Shown piece after piece: positions 17,653-26,502 of a stretch of DNA of 39,556 nt; position 1 is the stretch's first letter; the number at the start of each line of letters is the position of its first letter. Position numbers and translations under genes: made by a program. Origin of the DNA: an uncultured Pseudocitrobacter sp. (GTDB taxonomy: Bacteria; Pseudomonadota; Gammaproteobacteria; Enterobacterales; Enterobacteriaceae); the NCBI GenBank assembly GCA_913778145.1, contig CAJYVI010000127.1, positions 1-39,556 on the forward strand, written 5' to 3'. Under the pieces are notes generated by a model. The model was not told the origin of the DNA, searched no databases, and worked only from the letters and a program-made list of their open reading frames with translations.

Positions 17653-17678
17653 CCCCGGCCCACGAGCCGGGGTTTTTT
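17653..17678 (+). terminator. Rho-independent terminator of asnB
   Basis: CCCCGGC/GCCGGGG with a 6-nt loop is followed by six T, 12 nt after the asnB stop. The convergent small gene on the other strand ends 2 nt beyond. Confidence 0.92.
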
Positions 17679-17679
17679 A

Positions 17680-18120
17680 TTACTGTTTTTTCGTATCCTG
17701 TTCCAGGTACGCTGTCAGGAAATGTTCCGCATTAGCACCCGATCCGTTAGAAAGTTCCTCGCTATAGTTGATCCACCAATTGGATTGCTCATCAGGAAGA
17801 TAAAGGCTTCCGCTGCCTTCTTTAATGCGCGCCAGTTCAAAAGGTTTTCCTTTTATTTCAGCGGTATAGCTTTTCTCGCCGTCTCGCGTAATTTGAATTT
17901 TGCAGCGGAAAATACGCCCGTCAATGTCGTTATCGACATGCGAAACCTGCACTAACGCTTCATTCGCTTCGCGTGGCCCAATGCGCATCAGCCAGACAAC
18001 GGCACCTTCTTGCCCGCGATAAGCCTGCACATATTTGCTGGTTTCCGGGCGAGCCTGCTCGGCAAACGCGGACTGCATCAGCAGAAAAACACCTAAAAAA
18101 GCGGTAATCAAACGCAACAT
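17680..18120 (-). CDS. Hypothetical exported protein
   Basis: I do not recognise this 146-residue protein. It starts with a clear Sec signal peptide (MLRLITAFLGVFLLMQSAFA, cleavage likely before EQA), with no lipobox, so it should be periplasmic. The mature part of about 126 residues is hydrophilic, with a single Cys (RIFRCKIQI). It has alternating beta-like segments (VVWLMRIGP, ALVQVSHV, RIFRCKIQI, KSYTAEIKGKPF) and a C-terminal stretch WWINYSEEL. Codon use looks like that of its neighbours. It stands alone, convergent with asnB and divergent from the tRNA operon. From memory K-12 has no gene at this place. Confidence 0.75.
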   Translation of the reverse strand: MLRLITAFLGVFLLMQSAFAEQARPETSKYVQAYRGQEGAVVWLMRIGPREANEALVQVSHVDNDIDGRIFRCKIQITRDGEKSYTAEIKGKPFELARIKEGSGSLYLPDEQSNWWINYSEELSNGSGANAEHFLTAYLEQDTKKQ

Positions 18121-18400
18121 ACTATTCCCTCAATAATGTAGCGATGAGGAGTTCCCCTCATGGTCGTGACAAATTTGCAGGCACAACGCTTCCTGCCCTG
18201 ACAAATTTGGCGGCGTTAGTATTTCACAGAGCAATTTCTCAACACCATTGATGGAATCCGAATTTCATCCTTTACACTGAAATAACAGCTTCATGCCATG
18301 CATAAAAACATGAAGTAACCAATTTTTGCCGAATATTCCATCACGCTGTTCGCAACCTAACCAAACAGTCACATTCCGGCAATTTTCCGTGAAAAAGAGG

Positions 18401-18429
18401 TTGACGCTACAAGGCTCAATACGCATAAT
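18401..18429 (+). promoter_or_regulatory. Promoter of the seven-tRNA operon
   Basis: TTGACG, a 17-nt spacer and CATAAT are followed by the GC-rich discriminator GCGCCCC, typical of stable-RNA promoters under stringent control. The first tRNA starts 41 nt after the -10. The stretch from 18121 to 18400 has no gene; it holds a hairpin ATGAGG/CCTCAT (18144-18161) and two copies of TGACAAATTTG (18167 and 18199). Confidence 0.88.
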
Positions 18430-18469
18430 GCGCCCCGCAACGCCGATAAGGTAACGCGAAAAAAAAGAT

Positions 18470-18546
18470 GGCTACGTAGCTCAGTTGGTTAGAGCACATC
18501 ACTCATAATGATGGGGTCACAGGTTCGAATCCCGTCGTAGCCACCA
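18470..18546 (+). tRNA. metT: tRNA-Met (CAT), elongator
   Basis: A 77-nt cloverleaf with acceptor GGCTACG/CGTAGCC, anticodon CAT at 18504-18506, T-arm GGTTCGAATCC and encoded CCA. It is the first gene of the operon and identical to the second Met copy at 18869. Confidence 0.98.
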
Positions 18547-18555
18547 TCTTTTTTT

Positions 18556-18640
18556 GCGGGAGTGGCGAAATTGGTAGACGCACCAGATTTAGGTTCTGGC
18601 GCCGCAAGGTGTGCGAGTTCAAGTCTCGCCTCCCGCACCA
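18556..18640 (+). tRNA. leuW: tRNA-Leu (TAG)
   Basis: An 85-nt class II tRNA with a long variable arm, anticodon TAG at 18590-18592, acceptor GCGGGAG/CTCCCGC and encoded CCA. It reads CUA/CUG-type codons. Confidence 0.98.
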
Positions 18641-18663
18641 TTCACCAGTAAGCGTTGCACGGA

Positions 18664-18738
18664 TGGGGTATCGCCAAGCGGTAAGGCACCGGTTTTTGAT
18701 ACCGGCATTCCCTGGTTCGAATCCAGGTACCCCAGCCA
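18664..18738 (+). tRNA. glnU: tRNA-Gln (TTG)
   Basis: A 75-nt tRNA with acceptor TGGGGTA/TACCCCA, anticodon loop TTTTGAT giving anticodon TTG, and encoded CCA. It is identical in sequence to the next copy, and a substrate of GlnS in this window. Confidence 0.97.
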
Positions 18739-18774
18739 TATTTCTTCGATATTTGCGGTTAACCGCGACGGTAT

Positions 18775-18849
18775 TGGGGTATCGCCAAGCGGTAAGGCAC
18801 CGGTTTTTGATACCGGCATTCCCTGGTTCGAATCCAGGTACCCCAGCCA
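18775..18849 (+). tRNA. glnW: tRNA-Gln (TTG)
   Basis: An exact copy of the tRNA at 18664-18738, separated from it by a 36-nt spacer. Confidence 0.97.
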
Positions 18850-18868
18850 TAGAAGAAAGCAGTAAATT

Positions 18869-18945
18869 GGCTACGTAGCTCAGTTGGTTAGAGCACATCA
18901 CTCATAATGATGGGGTCACAGGTTCGAATCCCGTCGTAGCCACCA
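18869..18945 (+). tRNA. metU: tRNA-Met (CAT), elongator
   Basis: A 77-nt exact copy of the first Met tRNA of the operon, with the CAT anticodon and encoded CCA. Confidence 0.98.
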
Positions 18946-18989
18946 AATTAGAAATTTATCGATTTTTTCGGTAAACTAGCAAGAATTGT

Positions 18990-19064
18990 TGGGGTATCGC
19001 CAAGCGGTAAGGCTCTGGTTTCTGATACCAGCATTCCGAGGTTCGAATCCTCGTACCCCAGCCA
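18990..19064 (+). tRNA. glnV: tRNA-Gln (CTG), variant anticodon arm
   Basis: A 75-nt tRNA with anticodon loop TTCTGAT. Its anticodon stem is CTGGT/ACCAG, unlike CCGGA/TCCGG in the following copy, and base 26 is T rather than A. All differences keep the stem paired. The other arms are the same as in the last tRNA. Confidence 0.97.
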
Positions 19065-19100
19065 TTTTCAAAAGACGTTCACGTTGTGAGCGCACCCTGT

Positions 19101-19175
19101 TGGGGTATCGCCAAGCGGTAAGGCACCGGATTCTGATTCCGGCATTCCGAGGTTCGAATCCTCGTACCCCAGCCA
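19101..19175 (+). tRNA. glnX: tRNA-Gln (CTG)
   Basis: A 75-nt tRNA with anticodon stem CCGGA/TCCGG, anticodon CTG and encoded CCA. It is the last gene of the operon; a strong terminator begins 5 nt later. Confidence 0.97.
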
Positions 19176-19179
19176 CATA

Positions 19180-19215
19180 AAACAAAAAAGCTCGCTTCGG
19201 CGGGCTTTTTTGTTT
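19180..19215 (+). terminator. Terminator of the tRNA operon
   Basis: A 16-bp stem, AAACAAAAAAGC plus TCGC with its complement (one G-T pair), closes on a TTCG tetraloop and ends in a T-rich arm. The A/T arms make it usable from both sides. Confidence 0.93.
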
Positions 19216-19234
19216 CTGTCGTTCAGAAGAAAAA

Positions 19235-19264
19235 GCCGGATGCGCTACGCTTATCCGGCCTACG
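19235..19264. repeat. REP element between tRNA operon and ubiF
   Basis: GCCGGATGCGCTACGC and the partner TTATCCGGCCTACG form a typical enterobacterial REP palindrome. It lies between the convergent tRNA operon and ubiF, the usual location for such elements. The same family occurs after rihA. Confidence 0.85.
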
Positions 19265-19269
19265 AAAAA

Positions 19270-20445
19270 TTATAGCCCTAACGCATACTTCAGCGCCTGA
19301 CGTTTTAACACGCCTGCGCGTTGGGCGGCCATCAGGCCGATATTACGCATCACTTTCAGCGGGCTGAGATCGTTGCTGAATCCGGCATAGAAAAGATCCA
19401 TCCCCGACTGCATCAGCAGGTTATCCGCGCGACGGCGCGCCTGATAGCGCTTCAGCACCGTTTCACTGGCCCAATCCTCAGCATAACCGCGCGCATTTGC
19501 CAGCACATCAATCAGCGCCTCCACGTCGCGATAACCCAGATTCACCCCCTGCCCCGCCAACGGATGAATGGTATGCGCCGCATCGCCCACCAGCGCCAGC
19601 CCCGGCTGGACATACTGTAAAGCATGGCGACGCGTCAGCGGGAACGAACCGGCGGCAACCGGCGTGACGTTTCCTAACCGCTGCGGGAAATGGGTATGAA
19701 TTTCCTGTTGCAACTGCGCCATGTTCAACGCCTGTAGCTGGCGGATACGCGCGGGCGTGTCGTACCACACCAGCGACGCCCAGTTTTCAAAGAGCGGTAA
19801 AAACGCGCGCGGCCCGGTGGACGAAAACTGCTGCCAGGTACTGTCGCCCGGATCGTTTTCACACTGCACGGTGATCAGCATGCAGGATTGCGGATACTGC
19901 CAGCCATGCGTGCCAATTCCGGCCATCTGGCGAACCTGCGAAAATGCGCCGTCCGCACCAATCACCAGACGCGCGGACAACGTTTCGCCTTTAGCCAACG
20001 TCACCACTCGACGTCCGGCGTCCATCGTCATTGCGCTAAGCGTTTGACCCGTTTTCAGCGTGACCTGCGGATGCGCCTCAAGCGCCTGCCACAGCGCCAG
20101 CTGCAAGACGTTATTCTCGACCATATAGCCCAGAGACGGCAGCTTCAGCTCGGCGGCATCAAACACCACGTGCGCGCTTTGCCACTCCCAGGTTTCCAGG
20201 CGACGCCAGGCATGCACGCGCATTGCCTGAATCGCATCCCAGACGTCCAGGCCGCGCAAAAGCGAGACGGACGCCGCGCTAATGGCCGAAATACGCACAT
20301 CAGGCGGCGATGCCGGATCAAACGCAACAGGCGCAGATTTCTCCAGCACGGTGACGGAGAACCCTTCCCGCGCTAATCCCAACGCCAGTGCGCCGCCGAC
20401 CATTCCACCACCGACCACAATGATGTCTGTTTGCTGAATTGTCAT
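19270..20445 (-). CDS. ubiF: 2-octaprenyl-3-methyl-6-methoxy-1,4-benzoquinol hydroxylase
   Basis: UbiF is the FAD monooxygenase that adds the last ring hydroxyl in aerobic ubiquinone synthesis. In the 391-residue protein, the FAD dinucleotide motif [12 protein letters not shown] lies near residue 10. The motif [12 protein letters not shown] is in the middle, and [20 protein letters not shown] (near 280) contacts the flavin phosphate. I chose the ATG at 20445, preceded by AAGGA; a TTG two codons earlier is an unneeded alternative. It is divergent from miaB. Confidence 0.96.
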   Translation of the reverse strand: MTIQQTDIIVVGGGMVGGALALGLAREGFSVTVLEKSAPVAFDPASPPDVRISAISAASVSLLRGLDVWDAIQAMRVHAWRRLETWEWQSAHVVFDAAELKLPSLGYMVENNVLQLALWQALEAHPQVTLKTGQTLSAMTMDAGRRVVTLAKGETLSARLVIGADGAFSQVRQMAGIGTHGWQYPQSCMLITVQCENDPGDSTWQQFSSTGPRAFLPLFENWASLVWYDTPARIRQLQALNMAQLQQEIHTHFPQRLGNVTPVAAGSFPLTRRHALQYVQPGLALVGDAAHTIHPLAGQGVNLGYRDVEALIDVLANARGYAEDWASETVLKRYQARRRADNLLMQSGMDLFYAGFSNDLSPLKVMRNIGLMAAQRAGVLKRQALKYALGL

Positions 20446-20607
20446 AGTCAATTATCCTTAACCGTTAATAGCTTAAGTTTACCGGATTTTGCACCGCTTG
20501 AGGTCATACTGGTCACAACCGCGTCAAAGCATTACAATACGCGCCCTGCATTCCTGGCTATTTCCCCGCCATTTTCGGGGTTTAAACATTTGAGCAAGAG
20601 CAAGTCG

Positions 20608-22031
20608 ATGACAAAAAAACTCCATATTAAAACCTGGGGCTGTCAGATGAATGAGTATGATTCATCCAGGATGGCCGATCTGCTGGATGCCACTCACGGG
20701 TATCAACTCACGGATGTGGCTGAAGAAGCGGATGTGCTGCTGTTGAATACCTGCTCAATCCGCGAGAAGGCGCAGGAAAAAGTTTTCCACCAGTTAGGCC
20801 GCTGGAAATTATTAAAGGAAAAAAATCCAAAGCTGATTATTGGTGTGGGCGGCTGTGTCGCCTCTCAGGAAGGGAAACTGATCCGCCAGCGTGCGCACTA
20901 TGTCGACATTATTTTTGGCCCGCAGACCCTGCACCGCCTGCCTGAGATGATTGATACCGTCCGCGGCAACCGCCGTCCGGTCATCGACGTCAGCTTCCCG
21001 GAAATCGAGAAGTTTGACCGTCTGCCGGAACCGCGCGCTGAAGGCCCAACCGCCTATGTTTCCATTATGGAAGGCTGCAACAAATATTGTACTTACTGCG
21101 TGGTGCCGTATACCCGCGGTGAAGAAGTGAGCCGTCCGTGCGACGACATTCTGTTTGAAGTCGCGCAACTGGCGGCACAGGGCGTGCGTGAAATTCACCT
21201 GCTCGGCCAGAACGTCAATGCATGGCGCGGCCTGAACTATGATGGCACGACCGGCTCGTTCTCTGAACTGCTGCGCCTTGTCGCGGCTATCGACGGCATC
21301 GATCGCCTGCGTTTCACCACCAGCCACCCTATCGAATTTACCGACGATATTATCGATGTGTATCGCGATACGCCGGAGCTGGTGAGCTTCCTGCATCTGC
21401 CGGTTCAGTGTGGTTCCGACCGCGTATTAAACCTGATGGGCCGCACGCACACCGTGCTGGAGTACAAATCGATTATCCGCAAACTGCGCGCTGCACGTCC
21501 GGATATTCAGATTAGCTCTGACTTTATCGTCGGCTTCCCAGGTGAAACGACGCAAGACTTCGAGCAAACCATGAAGCTGATTGGCGAAGTGAATTTCGAC
21601 GTCAGCTACAGCTTTATTTTCTCCGCCCGCCCCGGTACGCCAGCCGCCGATATGGTTGATGATGTGCCTGAGGAAGAGAAAAAGCAGCGTCTGTACATTT
21701 TGCAGGAGCGCATCAACCAGCAGGCCATGGCATGGAGCCGCCGCATGCTGGGCACCACCCAGCGTATTCTGGTGGAAGGTTTGTCACGTAAGAGCGTGAT
21801 GGAACTGACCGGACGCACGGAAAATAACCGTGTGGTGAACTTTGAAGGTACGCCGGATATGGTCGGTAAGTTTGTTGATGTTGAGATTGTGGATGTCTAC
21901 ACCAACTCACTGCGCGGCAAACTGGTGCGTACGGAAGATGAAATGGGGCTGCGCGTGGTTGAATCACCGGAGTCCGTCATCTCTCGTACCCGCAAAGAGA
22001 ATGAACTGGGCGTCGGTATTTACCAGCCGTA
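20608..22031 (+). CDS. miaB: tRNA-2-methylthio-N6-dimethylallyladenosine synthase MiaB
   Basis: MiaB is a radical-SAM enzyme that converts i6A37 to ms2i6A37 in tRNAs reading UNN codons. In the 474-residue protein, Cys12, Cys49 and Cys83 bind the auxiliary 4Fe-4S cluster and Cys157, Cys161 and Cys164 (CNKYCTYC) bind the SAM cluster. The TRAM domain is C-terminal. The start at 20608 gives [16 protein letters not shown]; longer in-frame readings run back into the ubiF promoter region. Two extra cysteines stand out: Cys178 (RPCDD) and Cys268 (HLPVQCGSD), where I remember Ser in K-12. Confidence 0.97.
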
Positions 22032-22039
22032 AACCTTTC

Positions 22040-22067
22040 GGCCTGCCGCTCCGGCAGGCCTTGTTTT
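22040..22067 (+). terminator. Terminator after miaB
   Basis: A perfect 9-bp stem GGCCTGCCG/CGGCAGGCC with a CTC loop is followed by TTGTTTT, 8 nt after miaB. It separates miaB from ybeZYX-lnt. The 150 nt up to ybeZ should hold that operon's promoter, which I could not pin down. Confidence 0.85.
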
Positions 22068-22217
22068 CTCTGCCTTTCACCCAAATATCCATAGCAATGC
22101 TTGCGCCTTTATTCACTGGCGTGAATAATTTCATTAATGAAGACCCGATTGTCGGGAAAGTCTGATCCCAGGCCGGATACGCGCATTGCTTTCCGGCAAA
22201 CATGAAAGAGGAACAGT

Positions 22218-23264
22218 TTGAACATAGACACTCGCGAAATGACTCTGGAGCCAGCAGACAACGCCCGCCTGCTGAGCCTGTGCGGCCCGTTTGATGACAA
22301 CATCAAACAGCTTGAGCGGCGACTGGGTATCGAAATCAACCGCCGCGATAACCATTTCAAACTCACCGGACGCGCGATTTGCGTCACCGCAGCGGCAGAC
22401 ATTCTGCGCAGCCTGTATGTCGATACCGCCCCAATGCGCGGCCAGATTCAGGATATTGAACCGGAGCAAATCCACCTCGCTATCAAAGAAGCGCGCGTGC
22501 TGGAGCAGAGCGCCGAAAGCGTGCCGGATTACGGTAAAGCTATCCACATCAAGACCAAGCGCGGCGTGATTAAACCGCGTACGCCGAACCAGGCACAGTA
22601 CATCGCCAATATTCTGGACCACGACATCACCTTCGGCGTGGGCCCGGCGGGTACCGGTAAAACCTATCTGGCGGTGGCAGCGGCGGTGGATGCGCTGGAA
22701 CGTCAGGAAATTCGCCGTATCCTTCTTACGCGTCCGGCGGTGGAAGCCGGTGAAAAACTCGGGTTCCTGCCGGGGGATTTAAGCCAGAAAGTTGACCCGT
22801 ATCTGCGCCCGCTGTATGACGCACTTTTCGAGATGCTCGGCTTCGAGAAAGTGGAAAAACTGATTGAGCGCAACGTGATTGAAGTGGCTCCGCTGGCCTA
22901 TATGCGCGGACGCACGCTGAACGACGCTTTTATCATTCTTGATGAGAGCCAGAACACCACCATCGAACAGATGAAGATGTTCCTGACCCGCATCGGCTTT
23001 AACTCGAAAGCGGTGATCACCGGCGACGTCACCCAGATTGACCTGCCGCGTAACACCAAATCCGGCCTGCGCCACGCCATTGAAGTGCTGGCGAACGTCG
23101 ATGAAATTAGCTTTAACTTCTTCCACAGCGAAGATGTGGTCCGTCACCCTGTGGTGGCGCGCATCGTTAACGCCTATGAAGCATGGGAAGAAGCCGAACA
23201 AAAACGTAAAGCTGAGCTGGCTGCGGAAAGAAAACGCGAAGCTCAGGAACAGGAGCAGAAATGA
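22218..23264 (+). CDS. ybeZ: PhoH-like ATPase YbeZ
   Basis: A PhoH-family ATPase that in E. coli works with the endoribonuclease YbeY and ribosomal proteins in rRNA maturation. In the 348-residue protein, an N-terminal KH-like region precedes the Walker A motif GPAGTGKT (residues 142-149) and the Walker [10 protein letters not shown]. The C-terminus is a charged helix rich in Lys, Arg, Glu and Gln. The start codon is TTG, supported by AGAGGA 6 nt before it and by the conserved MNIDTRE N-terminus; no in-frame ATG fits. Its stop overlaps the ybeY start (ATGA), so the two are translationally coupled. Confidence 0.95.
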   Translation: MNIDTREMTLEPADNARLLSLCGPFDDNIKQLERRLGIEINRRDNHFKLTGRAICVTAAADILRSLYVDTAPMRGQIQDIEPEQIHLAIKEARVLEQSAESVPDYGKAIHIKTKRGVIKPRTPNQAQYIANILDHDITFGVGPAGTGKTYLAVAAAVDALERQEIRRILLTRPAVEAGEKLGFLPGDLSQKVDPYLRPLYDALFEMLGFEKVEKLIERNVIEVAPLAYMRGRTLNDAFIILDESQNTTIEQMKMFLTRIGFNSKAVITGDVTQIDLPRNTKSGLRHAIEVLANVDEISFNFFHSEDVVRHPVVARIVNAYEAWEEAEQKRKAELAAERKREAQEQEQK

Positions 23265-23728
23265 GTCAGGTGATCCTCGATCTCCAGTTGGCCTGTGAAG
23301 ACAACACCGGTCTGCCCGACGAAAGTCAATTTCAGACATGGCTGGATGCCGTTATCCCGCAATTTCAGGAAGAATCAGAAGTGACGATTCGTCTGGTGGA
23401 TACCGCCGAAAGCCACGAGCTCAACCTGACCTATCGCGGAATGGACAAGCCGACCAACGTGCTCTCTTTCCCGTTTGAAGCCCCGCCGGGAATGGAAATG
23501 CCGCTGCTGGGCGATCTCATCATCTGCCGTCAGGTAGTTGAGCGCGAAGCCAAAGAGCAGAACGTGTCGCTTGATTCCCACTGGGCGCACATGGTGGTGC
23601 ACGGTAGCCTGCATCTGCTGGGCTATGACCATATCGAAGATGACGAAGCCGAAGAGATGGAAGGCATCGAAACGGAGATAATGCTTGCTCTGGGCTATGA
23701 GGATCCGTACATTGCCGAGAAAGAGTAA
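23261..23728 (+). CDS. ybeY: Endoribonuclease YbeY, 16S rRNA maturation
   Basis: A single-strand metallo-endoribonuclease needed for 16S rRNA 3'-end processing and 70S quality control. In the 155-residue protein the zinc site is H-x3-H-x5-H, at His114, His118 and His124 in [11 protein letters not shown]; conserved Arg59 lies in the [13 protein letters not shown] segment. It overlaps ybeZ by 4 nt. Confidence 0.97.
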   Translation: MSQVILDLQLACEDNTGLPDESQFQTWLDAVIPQFQEESEVTIRLVDTAESHELNLTYRGMDKPTNVLSFPFEAPPGMEMPLLGDLIICRQVVEREAKEQNVSLDSHWAHMVVHGSLHLLGYDHIEDDEAEEMEGIETEIMLALGYEDPYIAEKE

Positions 23729-23732
23729 CTGC

Positions 23733-23757
23733 CGGGCTTCGGCCCGACAGTGTTTTA
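23733..23757 (+). terminator. Weak hairpin between ybeY and ybeX
   Basis: CGGGC-TTCG-GCCCG is a compact 5-bp stem with a tetraloop, followed after 6 nt by GTTTTATT. It could attenuate transcription, since about 100 nt separate ybeY from ybeX. Confidence 0.4.
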
Positions 23758-23825
23758 TTGCCGCCCAACGCTGAGTTTGCGCGTGGCGGCCCTGATTAAC
23801 TAACCATGAGAACCCAAACGACGCC

Positions 23826-24704
23826 ATGAGCGACGACAATTCACACAGTAGTGACACAGTAAGCAGCAAAAAGGGATTTTTCTCCCTCTTACTCAGCCAG
23901 CTTTTCCACGGTGAACCGAAAAACCGCGATGAACTGCTGGAGCTGATCCGTGATTCCGGGCAGAACGACCTTATCGACGAAGATACGCGCGATATGCTCG
24001 AAGGGGTAATGGACATCGCCGACCAGCGCGTTCGCGATATCATGATCCCGCGTTCCCAGATGATTACCCTGAAACGTAACCAGACCCTTGATGAATGTCT
24101 CGACGTCATCATCGAATCTGCGCACTCCCGTTTCCCGGTGATCAGCGAAGACAAAGATCACATCGAAGGGATTTTGATGGCTAAAGACTTGCTGCCGTTT
24201 ATGCGCAGCGATGCCGAAGCCTTCAGCATGGACAAAGTGTTACGCCAGGCGGTTGTCGTGCCTGAGAGTAAACGGGTTGACCGGATGCTCAAAGAGTTCC
24301 GCTCGCAGCGCTATCACATGGCGATTGTTATCGATGAGTTTGGCGGCGTTTCCGGCCTCGTCACCATCGAAGATATTCTGGAACTGATCGTCGGTGAAAT
24401 TGAAGATGAGTACGACGAAGAAGATGATATCGACTTCCGTCAGCTCAGCCGCCACACCTGGACGGTGCGCGCGCTGGCCTCAATCGAAGATTTCAACGAA
24501 GCCTTCAGCACCCACTTCAGCGATGAAGAAGTCGATACCATCGGCGGGCTGGTGATGCAGGCGTTTGGTCATCTGCCGGCACGCGGCGAGACCATCGACA
24601 TCGACGGTTACCAATTCAAAGTGGCAATGGCGGATAGCCGCCGTATCATTCAGGTTCATGTCAAACTTCCTGATGACGCGCCACAGCCGAAAATGGAAGA
24701 CTAA
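23826..24704 (+). CDS. ybeX: CorC/HlyC-family CBS-domain protein YbeX
   Basis: A cytosolic protein linked to Co2+/Mg2+ efflux in Salmonella (CorC) and, in E. coli, to ribosome metabolism. The 292-residue protein has an N-terminal charged stretch, two CBS domains (about 70-190, with [11 protein letters not shown] and [33 protein letters not shown]) and a C-terminal CorC_HlyC domain (about 210-285). No membrane segment is present, unlike the longer CNNM relatives. The operon position upstream of lnt is conserved. Confidence 0.95.
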   Translation: MSDDNSHSSDTVSSKKGFFSLLLSQLFHGEPKNRDELLELIRDSGQNDLIDEDTRDMLEGVMDIADQRVRDIMIPRSQMITLKRNQTLDECLDVIIESAHSRFPVISEDKDHIEGILMAKDLLPFMRSDAEAFSMDKVLRQAVVVPESKRVDRMLKEFRSQRYHMAIVIDEFGGVSGLVTIEDILELIVGEIEDEYDEEDDIDFRQLSRHTWTVRALASIEDFNEAFSTHFSDEEVDTIGGLVMQAFGHLPARGETIDIDGYQFKVAMADSRRIIQVHVKLPDDAPQPKMED

Positions 24705-24726
24705 ACTAACAGGACATTTCGCCTAA

Positions 24727-26265
24727 ATGGTATTTGCCTCTCTTATTGAACGCCAGCGCGTGCGCTTACTGCTGGCGCTGTTATTTGGAGCCAGCGGAAC
24801 GCTGGCTTTTTCTCCTTATGACTTCTGGCCTGCCGCGCTCATCTCATTGATGGGCTTACAGGGGCTGACGTTCAATCGCCGCCCACTGCAAAGCGCCTGG
24901 ATTGGCTACTTCTGGGGGCTGGGGCTTTTCGGCTCCGGCATTCACTGGATTTACGTCAGTATCGCCAAGTTTGGCGGTATGCCAGGCCCGGTGAACGTCT
25001 TTCTTGTGGCACTGCTGGCCGCTTACATGTCGCTTTATACGGGGCTGTTTAGCGGAATTCTGTCGCGTCTGTGGCCGAAAGCAACCTGGATTCGCGTCGC
25101 CATCGCCGCGCCCGTGGTATGGCAAATCACTGAATTCCTGCGCGGCTGGGTACTGACCGGCTTCCCCTGGCTGCAGTTTGGCTACAGCCAGATTGACGGC
25201 CCGCTGAAAGGCATTGCCCCGATTATGGGCGTGGAAGCGATCAACTTCCTGCTGATGTCGGTCAGCGGTCTGCTGGTGCTTGCTGCCTGTACCCGCAACT
25301 GGCGTCCAGCGGTTATCGCCGTGGTACTCTTCGCACTGCCCTTCCCGCTGCGTTACATTCAGTGGTATCAGCTTGAACCACAGCGTGCGACGCAGGTTTC
25401 TCTGGTACAGGGCGATATCGCGCAGTCACTGAAATGGGATGAAAATCAGCTGATTAATACGCTGAAAATTTATCTCAATGCTACGCAACCGGAGATGGGC
25501 AAGTCGCAACTGATTATCTGGCCGGAATCGGCTATCCCGGACCTGGAAATTAATCAGCAGAATTTCCTGCGTATGATGGACGACCTGTTGCGTTCAAAAG
25601 ACACGACGCTGGTGACCGGTATCGTTGATGCGCGTCTGAATAAACAGAACCGTTACGATACCTACAACACCATCATCACGCTGGGTAAAGATAGCCCGTA
25701 CAGCTACGAATCGAAGAATCGCTACAATAAAAACCACCTGGTTCCGTTTGGTGAGTTTGTACCGCTGGAATCGATTCTCCGTCCGCTGGCGCCATTCTTT
25801 GACCTGCCGATGTCGTCCTTTAGCCGAGGCGCATACGTGCAGCCGCAGCTGCTGGCGCACAACCTGAAACTGACGGCGGCGATTTGCTACGAGATTATTC
25901 TCGGCGAGCAGGTGCGCGATAACTTCCGTCCGGATACAGACTTCCTGCTGACCATCTCTAACGATGCGTGGTTTGGTAAATCTATCGGCCCGTGGCAGCA
26001 CTTCCAGATGGCGCGCATGCGTTCACTGGAGCTGGCACGTCCGTTGCTGCGCAGCACCAACAACGGCATCACCGCCGTGATTGGCCCGCAGGGCGAGATT
26101 CAGGCGATGATCCCGCAGTTTACCCGTCAGGTATTAACCACCACCGTGACGCCAACGACCGGCTTAACGCCGTATGCACGCACCGGCAACTGGCCGCTGT
26201 GGGCGCTCACCGCGCTGTTTGGCTTTGGCGCGCTGGTAATGAGTTTGCGTCAGCGTCGGAAGTAA
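24727..26265 (+). CDS. lnt: Apolipoprotein N-acyltransferase
   Basis: Lnt is the inner-membrane enzyme that adds the third acyl chain to the N-terminal Cys of lipoproteins, using phosphatidylethanolamine as donor. The 512-residue length equals K-12. Several N-terminal membrane helices (about 10-215) are followed by a periplasmic nitrilase domain. Catalytic Glu is in IIWPESAIP, Lys in [12 protein letters not shown] and Cys in [11 protein letters not shown] (about 387). One C-terminal helix follows. ChiQ and LptE in this window are among its expected substrates. It starts 22 nt after ybeX. Confidence 0.97.
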   Translation: MVFASLIERQRVRLLLALLFGASGTLAFSPYDFWPAALISLMGLQGLTFNRRPLQSAWIGYFWGLGLFGSGIHWIYVSIAKFGGMPGPVNVFLVALLAAYMSLYTGLFSGILSRLWPKATWIRVAIAAPVVWQITEFLRGWVLTGFPWLQFGYSQIDGPLKGIAPIMGVEAINFLLMSVSGLLVLAACTRNWRPAVIAVVLFALPFPLRYIQWYQLEPQRATQVSLVQGDIAQSLKWDENQLINTLKIYLNATQPEMGKSQLIIWPESAIPDLEINQQNFLRMMDDLLRSKDTTLVTGIVDARLNKQNRYDTYNTIITLGKDSPYSYESKNRYNKNHLVPFGEFVPLESILRPLAPFFDLPMSSFSRGAYVQPQLLAHNLKLTAAICYEIILGEQVRDNFRPDTDFLLTISNDAWFGKSIGPWQHFQMARMRSLELARPLLRSTNNGITAVIGPQGEIQAMIPQFTRQVLTTTVTPTTGLTPYARTGNWPLWALTALFGFGALVMSLRQRRK

Positions 26266-26271
26266 CCCGCG

Positions 26272-26386
26272 CCCCTCACCCTAACCCTCTCCCCAAAGGG
26301 GCGAGGGGACCGATAGTGCACATTGTTGAATCCAGCACCGCCTTCCTCCCTCTCCTCTTTGGGGAGAGGGCCGGGGTGAGGGGCCC
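26272..26386. repeat. Palindromic intergenic repeat between lnt and gltI
   Basis: Two GC-rich arms, CCCCTCACCCTAACCCTCTC (from 26272) and the imperfect complement GAGAGGGCCGGGGTGAGGGG (ending 26383), flank about 60 nt. Inside each arm, CCCCAAAGGGG/CTCTTTGGGG adds further symmetry. The composition differs sharply from the AT-rich surroundings. It resembles non-coding palindromic repeats scattered through enterobacterial genomes, not REP or ERIC as I remember them. A long RNA hairpin could form and may end lnt transcripts. Confidence 0.75.
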
Positions 26387-26418
26387 AGCGCGCACATTCC
26401 CCCCCAACACTCCCATTC

Positions 26419-26434
26419 TGGCACGCCAATTGCT
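26419..26434 (+). promoter_or_regulatory. Sigma-54 promoter of gltIJKL
   Basis: TGGCACG-N4-TTGCT matches the -24/-12 consensus with the required GG-N10-GC spacing (GG 26420-26421, GC 26432-26433). Transcription would begin near 26445, leaving about a 270-nt leader before gltI. This fits nitrogen control of glutamate/aspartate uptake. Sigma-70 promoters nearer to gltI are possible in the AT-rich leader (26560-26640), but I could not fix one. Confidence 0.75.
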
Positions 26435-26502
26435 TAATAAACTCAGGCAGTAACGAATTCTGCATGAGCGCAACCTGGTAGCACCAAAACGAATCACCGG
26501 TA

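Noticed and set aside
18503..18901. 132-codon minus-strand frame across the tRNA genes with repeated segments
   Set aside because: The internal repeats (PGFEPGNAGIKN) simply mirror the tandem tRNA-Gln genes; it is not a protein.
18470..19175. tRNA operon as a possible integration site for a mobile element
   Set aside because: No integrase, no repeated tRNA 3' fragment outside the genes, and order and spacers match the ordinary enterobacterial operon.
25992..26453. 153-codon plus-strand frame running from lnt through the palindromic repeat
   Set aside because: It is a shadow frame of lnt extended by chance through the repeat; the RPHPNPLPKGARG part is the translated repeat arm.
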